Source: Harmothoe impar (lineage: Eukaryota; Annelida; Polychaeta; Phyllodocida; Polynoidae). From it: a stretch of 64,000 bases of DNA. The stretch lies in contig OX381710.1 in assembly GCA_947462335.1 (NCBI GenBank), positions 58,474,842 through 58,538,841 on the forward strand, written 5' to 3'. A program made the translations under genes and the position numbers. This document shows positions 62,894 to 64,000 of this stretch, one piece after another (the stretch's first letter is position 1; each line of letters opens with the position of its first letter). The notes beneath the pieces were generated by a model, which was given only the letters and a program-made list of their open reading frames with translations, ran no database searches and had not been told where the DNA came from.

Positions 62894-64000
62894 TGCATGC
62901 TCCCCCCCCCCATCACCACCCTACCATCCATCATTCTATGCATTTAACCACTTGGTTAAGGAGGAGAGTCAGGGTTTTTATTTATTGTAGTATCAGGTTA
63001 TTAGTAATGTTAATATTAGATCTCTGCTATAACTATTATAGAATCACTATGTATAATAAGTGTAACAACATGAAGCAGTCAATCCTTCTTCCAAGAAAAT
63101 GACTGGTTATTACTTTCATTTCCATTGATCCTCATATATTTGTTATGCTACACCGACCACCAGTGCTGTGGTTGGACTAGAGTATCAGGTAAAATCGGAC
63201 ATTAAAGTGGCATAATCACCGAGCGTATCCCACTCACAATTCTAGTTCTGTTCTAGTGTACTATGTGGTTAAGTGCGAATGGTGAGAATACCCATTTAAT
63301 GTAGAAGGGATATTATTCTAGTGCGATATAAGGTGAAGGTAACTAATGAAGGCTAAACCCTGACATCGGGTGCATGGTCGTAATTGGCTTAGAAAACAGT
63401 CTTTGAAGGTTTTCGTGGGGGAATCGATGTCAGGTCATTAGAATTTTATCCTTATAGAATCATCGATACATTAAAATATGTTCAACATGCATGACGAGAC
63501 TTTGTTTTGTTATTATAGGTCCATAATCCTATTGGTGTAACCTAAAGCAAAACAGATCCCAGGTGTCACTGGGTGTAGGAAGATGTAGTACGATCTGCAG
63601 AGGTGACAAAATCTTATTTAACAATCATGACTCAGACTTGAATGACAATTCCCACCAGATATCCCTTTTCACCAGTCAGGCTACAAATGAAGTTAAATGC
63701 TCCGCAATCGTCATGTGGTGTGGCAAACAGATACATAACCGGCTTATTTCGGTTGTCCTATTTCTTCCAAGTATGAAGATGGACATTTCCTCTTTTTTTT
63801 TGCTTCTTTTCCCTCTATTTCATGTTACAACTGTGGACACAAATATATCACCCCAAAGGTGTTTAATCAGCCTAATAGATTAAGGATACTACACACAACC
63901 TCAGCAGCCGTAGAAAATCCTGGAAAATCACTCCACACTTTCTTTTTGGACATGCTAAGTACTACTGACAATTACATTGGTTTATTATTGGCTCCAATAA
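62894..64000. other. Right flank, no gene recognised
   Basis: AT-rich sequence with only short ORFs. The last 20 bases equal 57290-57309. Confidence 0.5.

Overview
The window is animal nuclear DNA. Genes are split by GT-AG introns, the intergenic DNA is AT-rich and packed with eukaryotic transposons, and coding exons are GC-rich at third positions. The repeat spectrum (Neptune-type Penelope-like element, Ngaro-type tyrosine-recombinase retrotransposon, many MITE and foldback elements, long poly-G/poly-C runs) fits a marine invertebrate. A lancelet or other invertebrate deuterostome is my guess from the two host genes and codon use, but the sequence alone does not settle the species.

Two host genes face each other tail to tail. 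On the + strand the last seven coding exons of TBC1D19 (TBC-domain putative Rab GAP) lie at 10303-19969; its 5' half is not visible and must lie left of the window. On the - strand a complete gene model of 16 coding exons and 871 codons runs from 47635 down to 29690. It encodes a CNBD2-like cyclic-nucleotide-binding protein, rebuilt here exon by exon with every phase closing. It has a 24-nt microexon, one intact phosphate-binding cassette, and a second cNMP-like fold interrupted by a 327-codon exon. Its first coding exon holds five perfect TGACGTCA (CRE) palindromes in 176 bp, in register with Ser/Arg repeats that also encode PKA-type RRxS motifs. This is the most unusual host feature seen.

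Mobile elements dominate the rest. 1-1126 (-): an ORF with two C2H2 zinc fingers and a frame change, leaving the window. 1277-4300 (-): a Penelope-like element with an overlapping N-terminal ORF, RT plus GIY-YIG ORF, and a degenerate hammerhead-like 5' segment. 7.4-8.6, 9.3, 12.8, 15.9-16.9, 28.5, 32.7, 34.8, 35.1, 38.5, 39.8, 42.3, 46.9 and 52.3 kb: non-autonomous elements with terminal inverted repeats. 20.96-23.31 kb: three related units with tRNA-like segments and a giant near-perfect palindrome. About 25.2-29.2 kb: a transposon-like unit with a second one (25864-27967, TA flanks) nested in it, the inner one carrying an inverted minisatellite. 53.3-56.5 kb: a cluster of foldback and duplicated repeats. 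57431-62893 (-): a nearly complete Ngaro-like element with split direct repeats and the order gag, RT/RNase H, tyrosine recombinase, disabled by a stop and frameshifts.

No rRNA, complete tRNA, CRISPR array or prokaryotic operon was seen.
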